Source of the DNA: CAINVV01 sp963663005
GTDB lineage: Bacteria > Bacteroidota > Bacteroidia > Bacteroidales > Prolixibacteraceae
Direction: 5' to 3'
DNA: 64,000 nucleotides
Assembly: GCA_963663005.2 (NCBI GenBank)
Contig: CAXXHH010000008.1
Span: 1 to 64,000, forward strand
The notes under the pieces are model-generated. The model had not been told where the DNA came from. It searched no databases and worked only from the letters and a program-made list of their open reading frames with translations. Shown here one piece after another: positions 38,146 through 46,272 of this stretch. Within the stretch, counting starts at the first letter, position 1, and each line of letters begins with the position of its first letter. Both the position numbers and the translations under genes were made by a program.

Positions 38146-40506
38146 TTATTCATACCGCAGTGCCTCCACCGGATTTCTTGTTGCGGCTTTCCAGCTTTGC
38201 CAGCTTACTGTCAGCAAGGCGATTCCCAACGCCAATAAACCTGCAAGACCAAAAATCCACCAACTCAGGTCGGTCTTATAGGCAAAGCCTTCGAGCCATT
38301 TGTGCATGACGAAGTATGCTATGGGCAAGGCAATTACAAAGGCAATGGCCACCCATTTTACGAAGTCGTTGTTGAGCATCACCATCACTTCAGCAACTCT
38401 GGCGCCGTTCACTTTGCGGATACCAATTTCCTTGATGCGTCGCTGGCAAGCAAACAAGGACATAGCCAAAATGCCCATACAGCAAATGACAATGGCGCAT
38501 CCGGCAAACAACGAAAAAGTCCGTCTGAATTGCAGTTCAGATTCATACATATGTTGCACAGCCTGGTCGAAAAAGGCAACAGCAACAGGGTATGATGGCG
38601 AAAGGCTCTTACCTTTGGCCTCAATATCCTGAACCGTTTGCTTCAACGCACCGTAGTTGCCGGTTTGCATGCTTATCAGGCAATAGGTCGAAAAGGGTTC
38701 GTTGCGGATGGCCAACGGAAGTATTGGTTTGTTATAGGATTGATAGTGAAAGTCCCTGACAACACCCACAATTTCGAAGACAATTCCATTCATACTCAGA
38801 AATTTGGTTCCAAGCGGATTGGAAAGCTTGTTCTCACGGATAAAGCATTCATTAATAACCACTTTGTTAGCATCCGTGGAGAAATCGTCCGAAAATAGAC
38901 GCCCCTGAATGAGTTCCAATCCGGCCGTTTTAAAGAAGCTGGCATCGGCATTGAACGTGTCATAGGAAACTGGCTTTTCTTCTCCCTGGCCGGTCGTCTT
39001 GGTTTCCCAGTGCGATATTATTTCGCCCGGAAAATATTGCGCATAAGAAATTTGTTTGACGTTTGGGTTTTGGGCAATCAGCTTTTTCAGCACATCCTTT
39101 TTTGCCATAAGTTCAGGCGTTAGCTTTATACCTGCAATGTTTTCCTGATTCATCCCCAGGTTGTTGCTGCCAAAATCAACTTGCTTCTGGACAAGCATCG
39201 TGAAAGCAATCAAAACAATGGCGATGGCAAACTGGGTTGTTACCAAAATGCTGTTGAAGGTTTGTTTTCTCGCCCGTTTGCTTATTCCCTTTTTCAGGTT
39301 GTCGATGGCTTTTGATCCGGAAAGCTGAAGTGCCGGAATTAGACTGAACAAAAGACTCAGTAGTAACGCTCCGGCTATCGAAACAACCATAAAGTTGAAC
39401 GAGAAAATAAGCGATAGCCGGAATTGAATACCGGTGTATTCGCTGAAGCGCGGTACCAATAATGCAATGAGCAATACTGAAACCATTACAGAAATTAGAA
39501 AGACTAAAAACGTTTCGGTAATTACCCTGAAAAATATGTTCCACCGGCTGGCTCCTGCAATTTTTAGCGTTCCGATTTGGTGCACCCGTTCAACCCATTG
39601 AGACGACGAGATGTTAACGAAATTGACCAGTGCAATAATCAGGACAAGCGCAGCCACCAACAAAAGGATCATCACTTTTGTCCGGTCGCCACAATGCAGA
39701 TACCTGGCGTTGAACAACGAAAACTGGGTAAAATATAATTTATTGAATGGTGTAAGTTTAGCTTCCGATTTTTTTGTCTTCATATCCGGCGGAAACAATG
39801 CTGCAATTTTTGGCGCTACCGCCTCGGGATTTGTACCTTCCTTCAACAAAACAAATGTCTGGAAAAGACAAAATGGCCATACTTTAAACTCAGCTTCGTT
39901 AGGCATAACCAGTTGGCGTGTGGCCATGGAAGTCAACGCACTGAACGACAGGCTAGAGTTGGCTGTAGGTTCAGCAATTACGGCTTTAACTGTAAGAGTC
40001 TTCCCGTTATTCAGCTTTACGATTTTACCGATGGCGCTTTGGCTTCCAAATAATTTTCCGGCCAGTGTTTTGGTAATAACCAATGTGAGCGGTTCGGTAA
40101 GTGCTACTTCCGGATTTCCTTCTACAGCCTTGTAACTGAAGAAGGTGAAGAACGATGGGTCGGCAAAAAGCAAATCAGAGGAAATGGGCTCTTGGTTTTC
40201 CACCTGAAAAACAGGAGCTTCCCAGGTTCCGGCAAGACGCAGCGTCGATTCAACCTCAGGAATATTCTGGTCGATATTTTCTTTTAAGACACCCGGAGTG
40301 TAGATGCGGGGCAGGTTTCCCGAATCGGAATAAAGGTAAACCCGACTCCCGTTTTTGTGAAACTGGTCGGTAGTAAGTTCGCTGTAGGTATAAATCGCCA
40401 ACACGATAACCATGCTGAGACTCAGTGCGAGTCCGCCGAGGTTGATCAGGCTGGTAACCGGCTTCCGGACAAAATTTCGGTATGTGGATTTGAGTGTGTT
40501 TTGCAT
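38146..40506 (-). CDS. Double FtsX/MacB-type ABC permease 9 of 12
   Basis: This 786-residue tandem duplicate of permease 8 starts 17 bases after the stop of ATPase 1, so ATPase and permease form a natural pair. N-terminus MQNTLKSTYRNFVRKPVTSL. The half-one motif HQIGTLKIAGASRWN is the most degenerate of the array. The late motif is EIVGVVRDFHYQSYNKPILP. Half two is the same as permease 8 (FAGCAIVICCMGILAMSLFA, then KEIGIRKVNGARVAEV), with a few changes in the last helix (WIFGLAGLLALG). The weak half-one motif in both 8 and 9, which is where an ATPase would dock in MacB-like proteins, matches the non-canonical ATPase encoded next door. Confidence 0.9.
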   Translation of the reverse strand: MQNTLKSTYRNFVRKPVTSLINLGGLALSLSMVIVLAIYTYSELTTDQFHKNGSRVYLYSDSGNLPRIYTPGVLKENIDQNIPEVESTLRLAGTWEAPVFQVENQEPISSDLLFADPSFFTFFSYKAVEGNPEVALTEPLTLVITKTLAGKLFGSQSAIGKIVKLNNGKTLTVKAVIAEPTANSSLSFSALTSMATRQLVMPNEAEFKVWPFCLFQTFVLLKEGTNPEAVAPKIAALFPPDMKTKKSEAKLTPFNKLYFTQFSLFNARYLHCGDRTKVMILLLVAALVLIIALVNFVNISSSQWVERVHQIGTLKIAGASRWNIFFRVITETFLVFLISVMVSVLLIALLVPRFSEYTGIQFRLSLIFSFNFMVVSIAGALLLSLLFSLIPALQLSGSKAIDNLKKGISKRARKQTFNSILVTTQFAIAIVLIAFTMLVQKQVDFGSNNLGMNQENIAGIKLTPELMAKKDVLKKLIAQNPNVKQISYAQYFPGEIISHWETKTTGQGEEKPVSYDTFNADASFFKTAGLELIQGRLFSDDFSTDANKVVINECFIRENKLSNPLGTKFLSMNGIVFEIVGVVRDFHYQSYNKPILPLAIRNEPFSTYCLISMQTGNYGALKQTVQDIEAKGKSLSPSYPVAVAFFDQAVQHMYESELQFRRTFSLFAGCAIVICCMGILAMSLFACQRRIKEIGIRKVNGARVAEVMVMLNNDFVKWVAIAFVIALPIAYFVMHKWLEGFAYKTDLSWWIFGLAGLLALGIALLTVSWQSWKAATRNPVEALRYE

Positions 40507-40523
40507 AGCTGGATTTTTAAAAA

Positions 40524-41204
40524 TTATGCTTTGGAACCGACATCTTTCCTGATGTACCCATCCTCCAGCCGGATAATCCGTTTGCCATATTCGGCAAATT
40601 TTTCATTATGGGTCACCTGGATGATGGTCATTCCTTCACTATTCAATTGCTGCAGGGTATTCATGATCATTTCGCCCTGAGATACATGCAGGTTTCCGGT
40701 AGGCTCGTCGGCCAGTAGAAGTTTGGGCTTGCCAATAATGGCGCGGGCGATTCCAACCAGTTGTTGTTGCCCTCCCGAAAGCTGCTGCGGGAAAAGATCC
40801 TTCTTTGCAACCATGTTGAAACGGTCGAGCAAGTCGGCCACCATTGCCTGACGGTCTTTACTTTTTACCCCTTTGTAAATCAGCGGAGTCTCAATATTCT
40901 CATATACAGTCATCTCTTCAATCAGATGATAAGCCTGAAAAATGAAGCTCATGAAATTGCGGTGGTAATCCACTTTTGTTTTCTCTTTCAGGTCGAGTAC
41001 CGATTTGTCGTAAAGCAAATATTCTCCGGCTGAAGGTTGATCGAGCAGGCCGATGATGTTTAGCAGCGTCGATTTCCCCGAGCCGCTGGGACCCATAATG
41101 CTCAGAAATTCACCCTCTTTCACTTCGAGGTTAATTGCTTTCAGTACGAAAGTCCGCTGATACTTTGAGTCGTAATACTTGTCGATGTTCTCTAACTTTA
41201 TCAT
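40524..41204 (-). CDS. LolD/MacB-type ABC ATPase 1, non-canonical D-loop
   Basis: The cytosolic ATPase has 226 residues. Walker A is GPSGSGKST (38-46), Q-loop Gln90, signature LSGGQ (142-146), Walker B LLLADE (162-167) and H-loop His199. Two features depart from the family: the signature continues QQLVGIARAI instead of QQRVAIARAL, and the D-loop reads NLH (171-173) in place of NLD. The D-loop Asp normally contacts the partner subunit across the dimer, so ATP use or pairing may differ. It energises FtsX-type permeases, most directly permease 9, whose gene starts 17 bases downstream. It could form a heterodimer with ATPase 2. Confidence 0.92.
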   Translation of the reverse strand: MIKLENIDKYYDSKYQRTFVLKAINLEVKEGEFLSIMGPSGSGKSTLLNIIGLLDQPSAGEYLLYDKSVLDLKEKTKVDYHRNFMSFIFQAYHLIEEMTVYENIETPLIYKGVKSKDRQAMVADLLDRFNMVAKKDLFPQQLSGGQQQLVGIARAIIGKPKLLLADEPTGNLHVSQGEMIMNTLQQLNSEGMTIIQVTHNEKFAEYGKRIIRLEDGYIRKDVGSKA

Positions 41205-41294
41205 TTTATACGTTTTACGTTTAATTTGTCATTTATTTGTCCGTGCCCACTCTTCCGGCCTCCGGTCTCCGTTTTCCATGCCCCCTGCTTCCTC

Positions 41295-43712
41295 CTACTC
41301 ATACCGCAGCGCCTCCACCGGATTTCTTGTCGCCGCTTTCCAGCTTTGCCAGCTAATGGTTATCATGGCAATTGTGATTGTAATCATTCCTCCCAGGAGG
41401 TAAATCCATACGCTAATTTCAGTGCGAAAGGCATAATTTTGCAACCAGTTCCTCATTACCAGATAAGAAAGCGGCGTAGAAACTGAAAATGCGATCAGAA
41501 TCAATACGCTAATTTCTTTTGAAAAGAGCATGATAATTTTTCCGGTTTGAGCACCAAGTACTTTGCGGACTCCTACTTCTTTAGTCTTTTTAGATACAGT
41601 GAACGACGCCAGTGCCCAAAGTCCGAGGACTGAAATAAAGAAGGCCAGCAAAGTGAATATGCCGACGATCTTTCCGAAACGTTTGTCTGTCTTGTATTGT
41701 GTATCAAAAAAGCTATCGAGAGGAAAGTAATCAAAACTGGCCTCGGGAAAATAGGATTGCCAACGACTCCTGACCAAATTCAACACTGTCTCGTACGCAT
41801 CCCCGCCCGATCTTATGGCGATGAACCGCGGTCTGACCCACCCAAGCCGGCCATTCATAACGAACATAACCGGTGTATATGCATTACTTAGCCCCCGCTG
41901 GTGCCAGTTTTTCACAACACCGATAATCGTTACCGGCAATGCTTCTGCCTCAAGCATCACTTTTTTACCAATTGCGGCTTCCGGATTTGGGATGCCTAAT
42001 GTTTCCAAAGAGGCTTCATTAATCAGCAATTGATCCCGTTCATTGCCAAATCCTTTCTCAAAGGAGCGACCAGCAATCAGTTTAAATCCAAATGTTTCAA
42101 TAAAATTATAATCAACAGTAAGCATTTCGTACAGGCGGCTCTGATCCGAATTATTACCCTGCAACTGATTGGATGCAAAAAATGCCACTTCCATGCCGGG
42201 TACAGCTCCTGCCAATGTTACCGACTTGATCGTATTCTCCTGTTTCAGGTTCTCCACAAACAGACTTACCTGATTATTGAGTCCGCTTCGGAGCACCGGA
42301 TATTTTACGACAATGGTCTGGTTGATGCGGACGCCTAAATCTTGTTCCTGCATGAATTTTATCTGGCGATACACAACAAAGGCGCCACATATCAGGAACA
42401 GCGCAGAAGCAAATTGGAAGACTACCAAAATCTGCCTGGTGGTTCCTGCCGATCCCGAATTGAAGTAATTCCCCTTTACGATCACTGCCGGTTCAACACG
42501 ATTCATAACGAACGCGGGATAGAATCCTGAAAGAACTATGCCCGCCAGCATGAAGGCAAAGAGCGAAATCCAGAAAATAGGTTGCTTAAAAATGAAGAGG
42601 CCTGCGTTTTCTCCGATAATCTGATTAAATACGGGCTGAAACAGCAATACTAAAACAACTGCTACTACTATCGCAACCAGATTAACTAAAAATGATTCGA
42701 TTAAATATTGATTTACCAACTGAAATCCTGAAGAGCCGACGATCTTCCGGATACCTACCTCTTTTGCCCGTTCCATTGCGCGGGCAGTAGTCAGATTTAT
42801 ATAATTTATCCAGGCGGTAAGAAGAATCACCAAAGCAATAATTATCAAGGTTATCAATGATTTTCCGTTCCCCTTAAGCTCTTTTTCGTATTGCTTTTGC
42901 GGAGTAAGATGAATCTTGGCCAATGGAACGAGCGTTACAGCCCATTTTTTGCTTTTAAGTGCGGGTTTTGTCTTGTATTTTTCGGCCATTGCCGGAAACT
43001 GGTCCTCAATTTCAGCAGGATTCTTCCCCGGCGAAAGGAGCAGGTAGGTGTAGGCTTCATGCAAATACCAAAATTCTTTGGTCCACTCCGGCAGTGTTTC
43101 ATACGAGATGAGATAATTAAACCGGATGTGTGAGTTGGCGGGGAAATCCTCCAGTACTCCGGTTACCTCATAATCAGCGAAATTACTCCCTGTTGCAAAG
43201 GTTAACATCTTGCCAAGTGGACTTTCATCCCGAAAGAAACGCTTAGCGACATTTTCTGTAATTACAACGGTTTTGGGTCGCTTCAACTGATCATTGACAG
43301 CACCGAGTTTTAATTTGTAATCGAAAACGGTGAAGAATGAAGATCCGGTATAGGCAATTCCTGTCTCCCTGCTTCGCTCATTCTTATACGAAACAACCTG
43401 TTCTGTATTATGAATCCCAATCCTCACATAATCCTCAATACCTGTCATTTCCTTGCTGATCGCACTGCCATATCCAAATGTACTGGTAGCCCAATCATCC
43501 GTAAGCTGCTCTCCTTCATAGAAGCGACTTTCCACCCTGTAAATGCGATCCTTTTTCAGGTGCATCCGGTCGAAACTAAATTCGAAACTCACATAGTTGA
43601 AAATTAAAACCGACACAGAAAGTCCGATTGCCAGCCCAAGCACATTGATAATTGAGAAAACCTTGCTTTTTGCCTGGTTCCGGAGAGCTATTTTCAGATA
43701 GTGTCGAAACAT
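41295..43712 (-). CDS. Double FtsX/MacB-type ABC permease 10 of 12
   Basis: The protein has 805 residues. N-terminus MFRHYLKIALRNQAKSKVFS, TM1 about 20-42. Half-one motif: KEVGIRKIVGSSGFQ. The late motif TIIGVVKNWHQRGLSNAYTP has Trp-His in place of Phe-His. Half two has KEVGVRKVLGAQTGKI, the VLG form shared only with permease 1, and then FSKEISVLILIAFSVSTPLS, unlike the NKDFVKW form of its neighbours. Even so it ends SWQSWKAATRNPVEALRYE like permeases 4-9. So the C-terminal ~20 residues are shared while the rest of the last domain belongs to another branch. A GA-rich spacer (90 bases) separates it from ATPase 1. Confidence 0.9.
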   Translation of the reverse strand: MFRHYLKIALRNQAKSKVFSIINVLGLAIGLSVSVLIFNYVSFEFSFDRMHLKKDRIYRVESRFYEGEQLTDDWATSTFGYGSAISKEMTGIEDYVRIGIHNTEQVVSYKNERSRETGIAYTGSSFFTVFDYKLKLGAVNDQLKRPKTVVITENVAKRFFRDESPLGKMLTFATGSNFADYEVTGVLEDFPANSHIRFNYLISYETLPEWTKEFWYLHEAYTYLLLSPGKNPAEIEDQFPAMAEKYKTKPALKSKKWAVTLVPLAKIHLTPQKQYEKELKGNGKSLITLIIIALVILLTAWINYINLTTARAMERAKEVGIRKIVGSSGFQLVNQYLIESFLVNLVAIVVAVVLVLLFQPVFNQIIGENAGLFIFKQPIFWISLFAFMLAGIVLSGFYPAFVMNRVEPAVIVKGNYFNSGSAGTTRQILVVFQFASALFLICGAFVVYRQIKFMQEQDLGVRINQTIVVKYPVLRSGLNNQVSLFVENLKQENTIKSVTLAGAVPGMEVAFFASNQLQGNNSDQSRLYEMLTVDYNFIETFGFKLIAGRSFEKGFGNERDQLLINEASLETLGIPNPEAAIGKKVMLEAEALPVTIIGVVKNWHQRGLSNAYTPVMFVMNGRLGWVRPRFIAIRSGGDAYETVLNLVRSRWQSYFPEASFDYFPLDSFFDTQYKTDKRFGKIVGIFTLLAFFISVLGLWALASFTVSKKTKEVGVRKVLGAQTGKIIMLFSKEISVLILIAFSVSTPLSYLVMRNWLQNYAFRTEISVWIYLLGGMITITIAMITISWQSWKAATRNPVEALRYE

Positions 43713-43787
43713 ATTTAGATATTATTCATTAGCCGTTTATTCTATTTAAAAGTCAATCAGGTGCGCCATCTTCCGGTTTCAGTCAAC

Positions 43788-46169
43788 TTACTCATACCTC
43801 AACGCATCCACCGGATTTCTTGTCGCTGCTTTCCAGCTTTGCCAACTAACGGTAAGCAGAGCAATTCCCAAAGCTAACACTCCGGAAAGGGCAAAAACCC
43901 ACCAGCTCAGCGAGGTTCGGTAAGCAAAACTTTCGAGCCATCGGTGCATCATGTACCACGCAATAGGTGTGGCAATTGCAAAGGCAATGGCGACCCATTT
44001 TACAAAGTCTTTATTAAGCATGATCATAACTTCAGCGATTTGGGCACCATTTACTTTTCGGACGCCGATTTCTTTTAAACGCTGTTCCGAAGCGTAGGCA
44101 GCCAGCCCGAATAAGCCCAGGCAGGAAATGAGAATGCCGATTCCGGCGAAATATTTTGATAGGGCAGAAACACGTTCCTCTGCCTCATATAATTTTTGGT
44201 AAGCGACATCCAGAAACTGGTATTCGAAGGTATATCCGGGGTTGAACCGTGCATAGAGATTTTTAAGTTCGGCCAAGGTTTGTTTCTCTTGTCCGGCTTT
44301 CAACTTAACCATCATCGCTAATGTTTTTCCCGGATCGTACGTAATGATCAATGGATTAACCTTTTCATGAAGCGATTGAAAATGAAAGTTTTTTACCACA
44401 CCAACAATCTGTTTTTGTTTGCCCCAGAAATTCACGGTCTGTCCAATCGGGTTTTTAAGCCCCATTGCATCAATTGCAGCCTCGTTCATGATCAGCTTAC
44501 TATTTTCGTCGCCGAACTTATCGGAATAACTTCGCCCTTCGGCCAATTCAATTCCGAGGGTCTCGATCAGGTTCAAGCCAACCCGCATGACCTCAAAATT
44601 AATATTGGCTGCAGGATCTTTCCCTTCCCAGTTAACACCATAAGTAGTTGAAGGACTGCCTACCAGGCGGCTAGAAATATCCGACGCCTTGACAACCCCG
44701 GGGATTTTTTCGGCCTCGGCAATAAACGCCTCAAATTTTTGGGCCACGTTGCCTTCTTTGCCGAAATAAACAACATGATCTTTTTGATACCCCAGATTTT
44801 TGTTCTGAATAAATTGAACCTGCCGGTAAACCACCATCATTGAAGCAATCAGCACAACCGAGATTCCGAACTGGAAAACAACCAAACCTTTGCGCGCCCA
44901 TATTTCTCCTGAAGAACGGCTGGGTTTGCCTTTCAGAACAGATAATGGGCTAAATCCGGAAAGATAAAGCGCCGGATAAATTCCGGTTAAAATTCCGGTA
45001 ATCAAACAAATAACAAGGATAGATGAAACAAAATTGGCGCTAAGTACCAGTTGAAGGTGTTTTCCGGTTATCAGGTTGAACTGTGGAATGAAGAGCCAAA
45101 CCAGGAATATGGAAGTAACCATTGCCAGGAATGTTAAAACAATGGCTTCACCGGTAAATTGGGCAATCAGCGCCTTTCGTCCGCTGCCAATAACTTTCCG
45201 TACGCCAATTTCCCTGAACCTTTTGGAGGCTTTGGCCGTTGCCAGATTGATGAAATTAATCCCGGCGATGAGCAGAATAAAAATTGCAATCAGGGCAAAC
45301 AACCTCACATATTCGATTCGCCCTCCGGATTGGACTCCATTGGTGTAGTTGCCATGTAAATACTGGTTTGAATAGGGAACTGCAAACAGGCTCACATTTG
45401 ATCCGGCATTTTTTGCTTTGATAAAGCCCGAAATCTGGTTATTCAGCTTCGTTACATCGGCGCCTTCGTTTAATACCAAAAAAGTTTGAGGCGCATGGTT
45501 TCCCCAATTAATTTTTCGACCCACGGCTTCTGACAAATTGATCCAGGCATTGTAAGACAAAACAAAGTCGAACTGAGAAGTCGAATTAGCGGGAGTTCCT
45601 TCAAAAATTCCGGATACAACTGCTTGTTTTTTGTTATTTAGAATCTCCCATTCAACCGTTTTCCCAATCACATTTTCGGTTGTTTTAAAAAGAGACAGGG
45701 CCAATTTTTGGGAAATAACAATTGAGTTGTTTTCGGCAAGTACCTGTTCCGGATTACCCTGAGTAAGGTTGTATGAAAAAATCCTGAAAAAATTGGGTTC
45801 AGCAAACTGCCCAGCCGCTTTTACCAGATCGTTACCGCCAGCCGACACCGTGAATTTTCCAAACATGCCGGAAGGTGTTACCGAAGCGGCATACTTTACT
45901 TCGGGCAATTCGGCAGCAAGCGTCCGGGCCAGCATATCCGGGGTCCATTCCTGGGTTAAAGTACCCTCCGCCATTGTTTGATTTTCCAGAACCTGGTATA
46001 ATTGCTTGTCGGTTTTATGAAATTTATCCACTTTCATTTCGTCAGATACCCACATGAAAATAAGGATCGCACAAGCAAAACCGGTGGCTAACCCAATGAG
46101 GTTAATGAAGAATGAACCGCTGTTTCTTCTGAAATTCCTGAATATTAATCGGATCTGGTAATTGATCAT
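43788..46169 (-). CDS. Double FtsX/MacB-type ABC permease 11 of 12
   Basis: The protein has 793 residues. N-terminus MINYQIRLIFRNFRRNSGSF, TM1 about 21-42. Of all copies it keeps the most standard motifs: half one REIGVRKVIGSGRKA, the late motif QIVGVVKNFHFQSLHEKVNP and half two KEIGVRKVNGAQIAEV. The ending is SWQSWKAATRNPVDALRYE. Its first periplasmic domain is glycine- and asparagine-rich (FTNGVQSGGRIEYVR near the membrane). The gene stands 103 bases after permease 12 and 75 before permease 10. Confidence 0.9.
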   Translation of the reverse strand: MINYQIRLIFRNFRRNSGSFFINLIGLATGFACAILIFMWVSDEMKVDKFHKTDKQLYQVLENQTMAEGTLTQEWTPDMLARTLAAELPEVKYAASVTPSGMFGKFTVSAGGNDLVKAAGQFAEPNFFRIFSYNLTQGNPEQVLAENNSIVISQKLALSLFKTTENVIGKTVEWEILNNKKQAVVSGIFEGTPANSTSQFDFVLSYNAWINLSEAVGRKINWGNHAPQTFLVLNEGADVTKLNNQISGFIKAKNAGSNVSLFAVPYSNQYLHGNYTNGVQSGGRIEYVRLFALIAIFILLIAGINFINLATAKASKRFREIGVRKVIGSGRKALIAQFTGEAIVLTFLAMVTSIFLVWLFIPQFNLITGKHLQLVLSANFVSSILVICLITGILTGIYPALYLSGFSPLSVLKGKPSRSSGEIWARKGLVVFQFGISVVLIASMMVVYRQVQFIQNKNLGYQKDHVVYFGKEGNVAQKFEAFIAEAEKIPGVVKASDISSRLVGSPSTTYGVNWEGKDPAANINFEVMRVGLNLIETLGIELAEGRSYSDKFGDENSKLIMNEAAIDAMGLKNPIGQTVNFWGKQKQIVGVVKNFHFQSLHEKVNPLIITYDPGKTLAMMVKLKAGQEKQTLAELKNLYARFNPGYTFEYQFLDVAYQKLYEAEERVSALSKYFAGIGILISCLGLFGLAAYASEQRLKEIGVRKVNGAQIAEVMIMLNKDFVKWVAIAFAIATPIAWYMMHRWLESFAYRTSLSWWVFALSGVLALGIALLTVSWQSWKAATRNPVDALRYE

Positions 46170-46272
46170 GGCTTACAAATTTGAATACTTAAATGTTTTG
46201 TTAGTCAGGGTTTCACTTCATTTGTCCCTACCCACTCTTCCGTGCTCCATGCTCCTTGCTCCCTGCCTTCTC

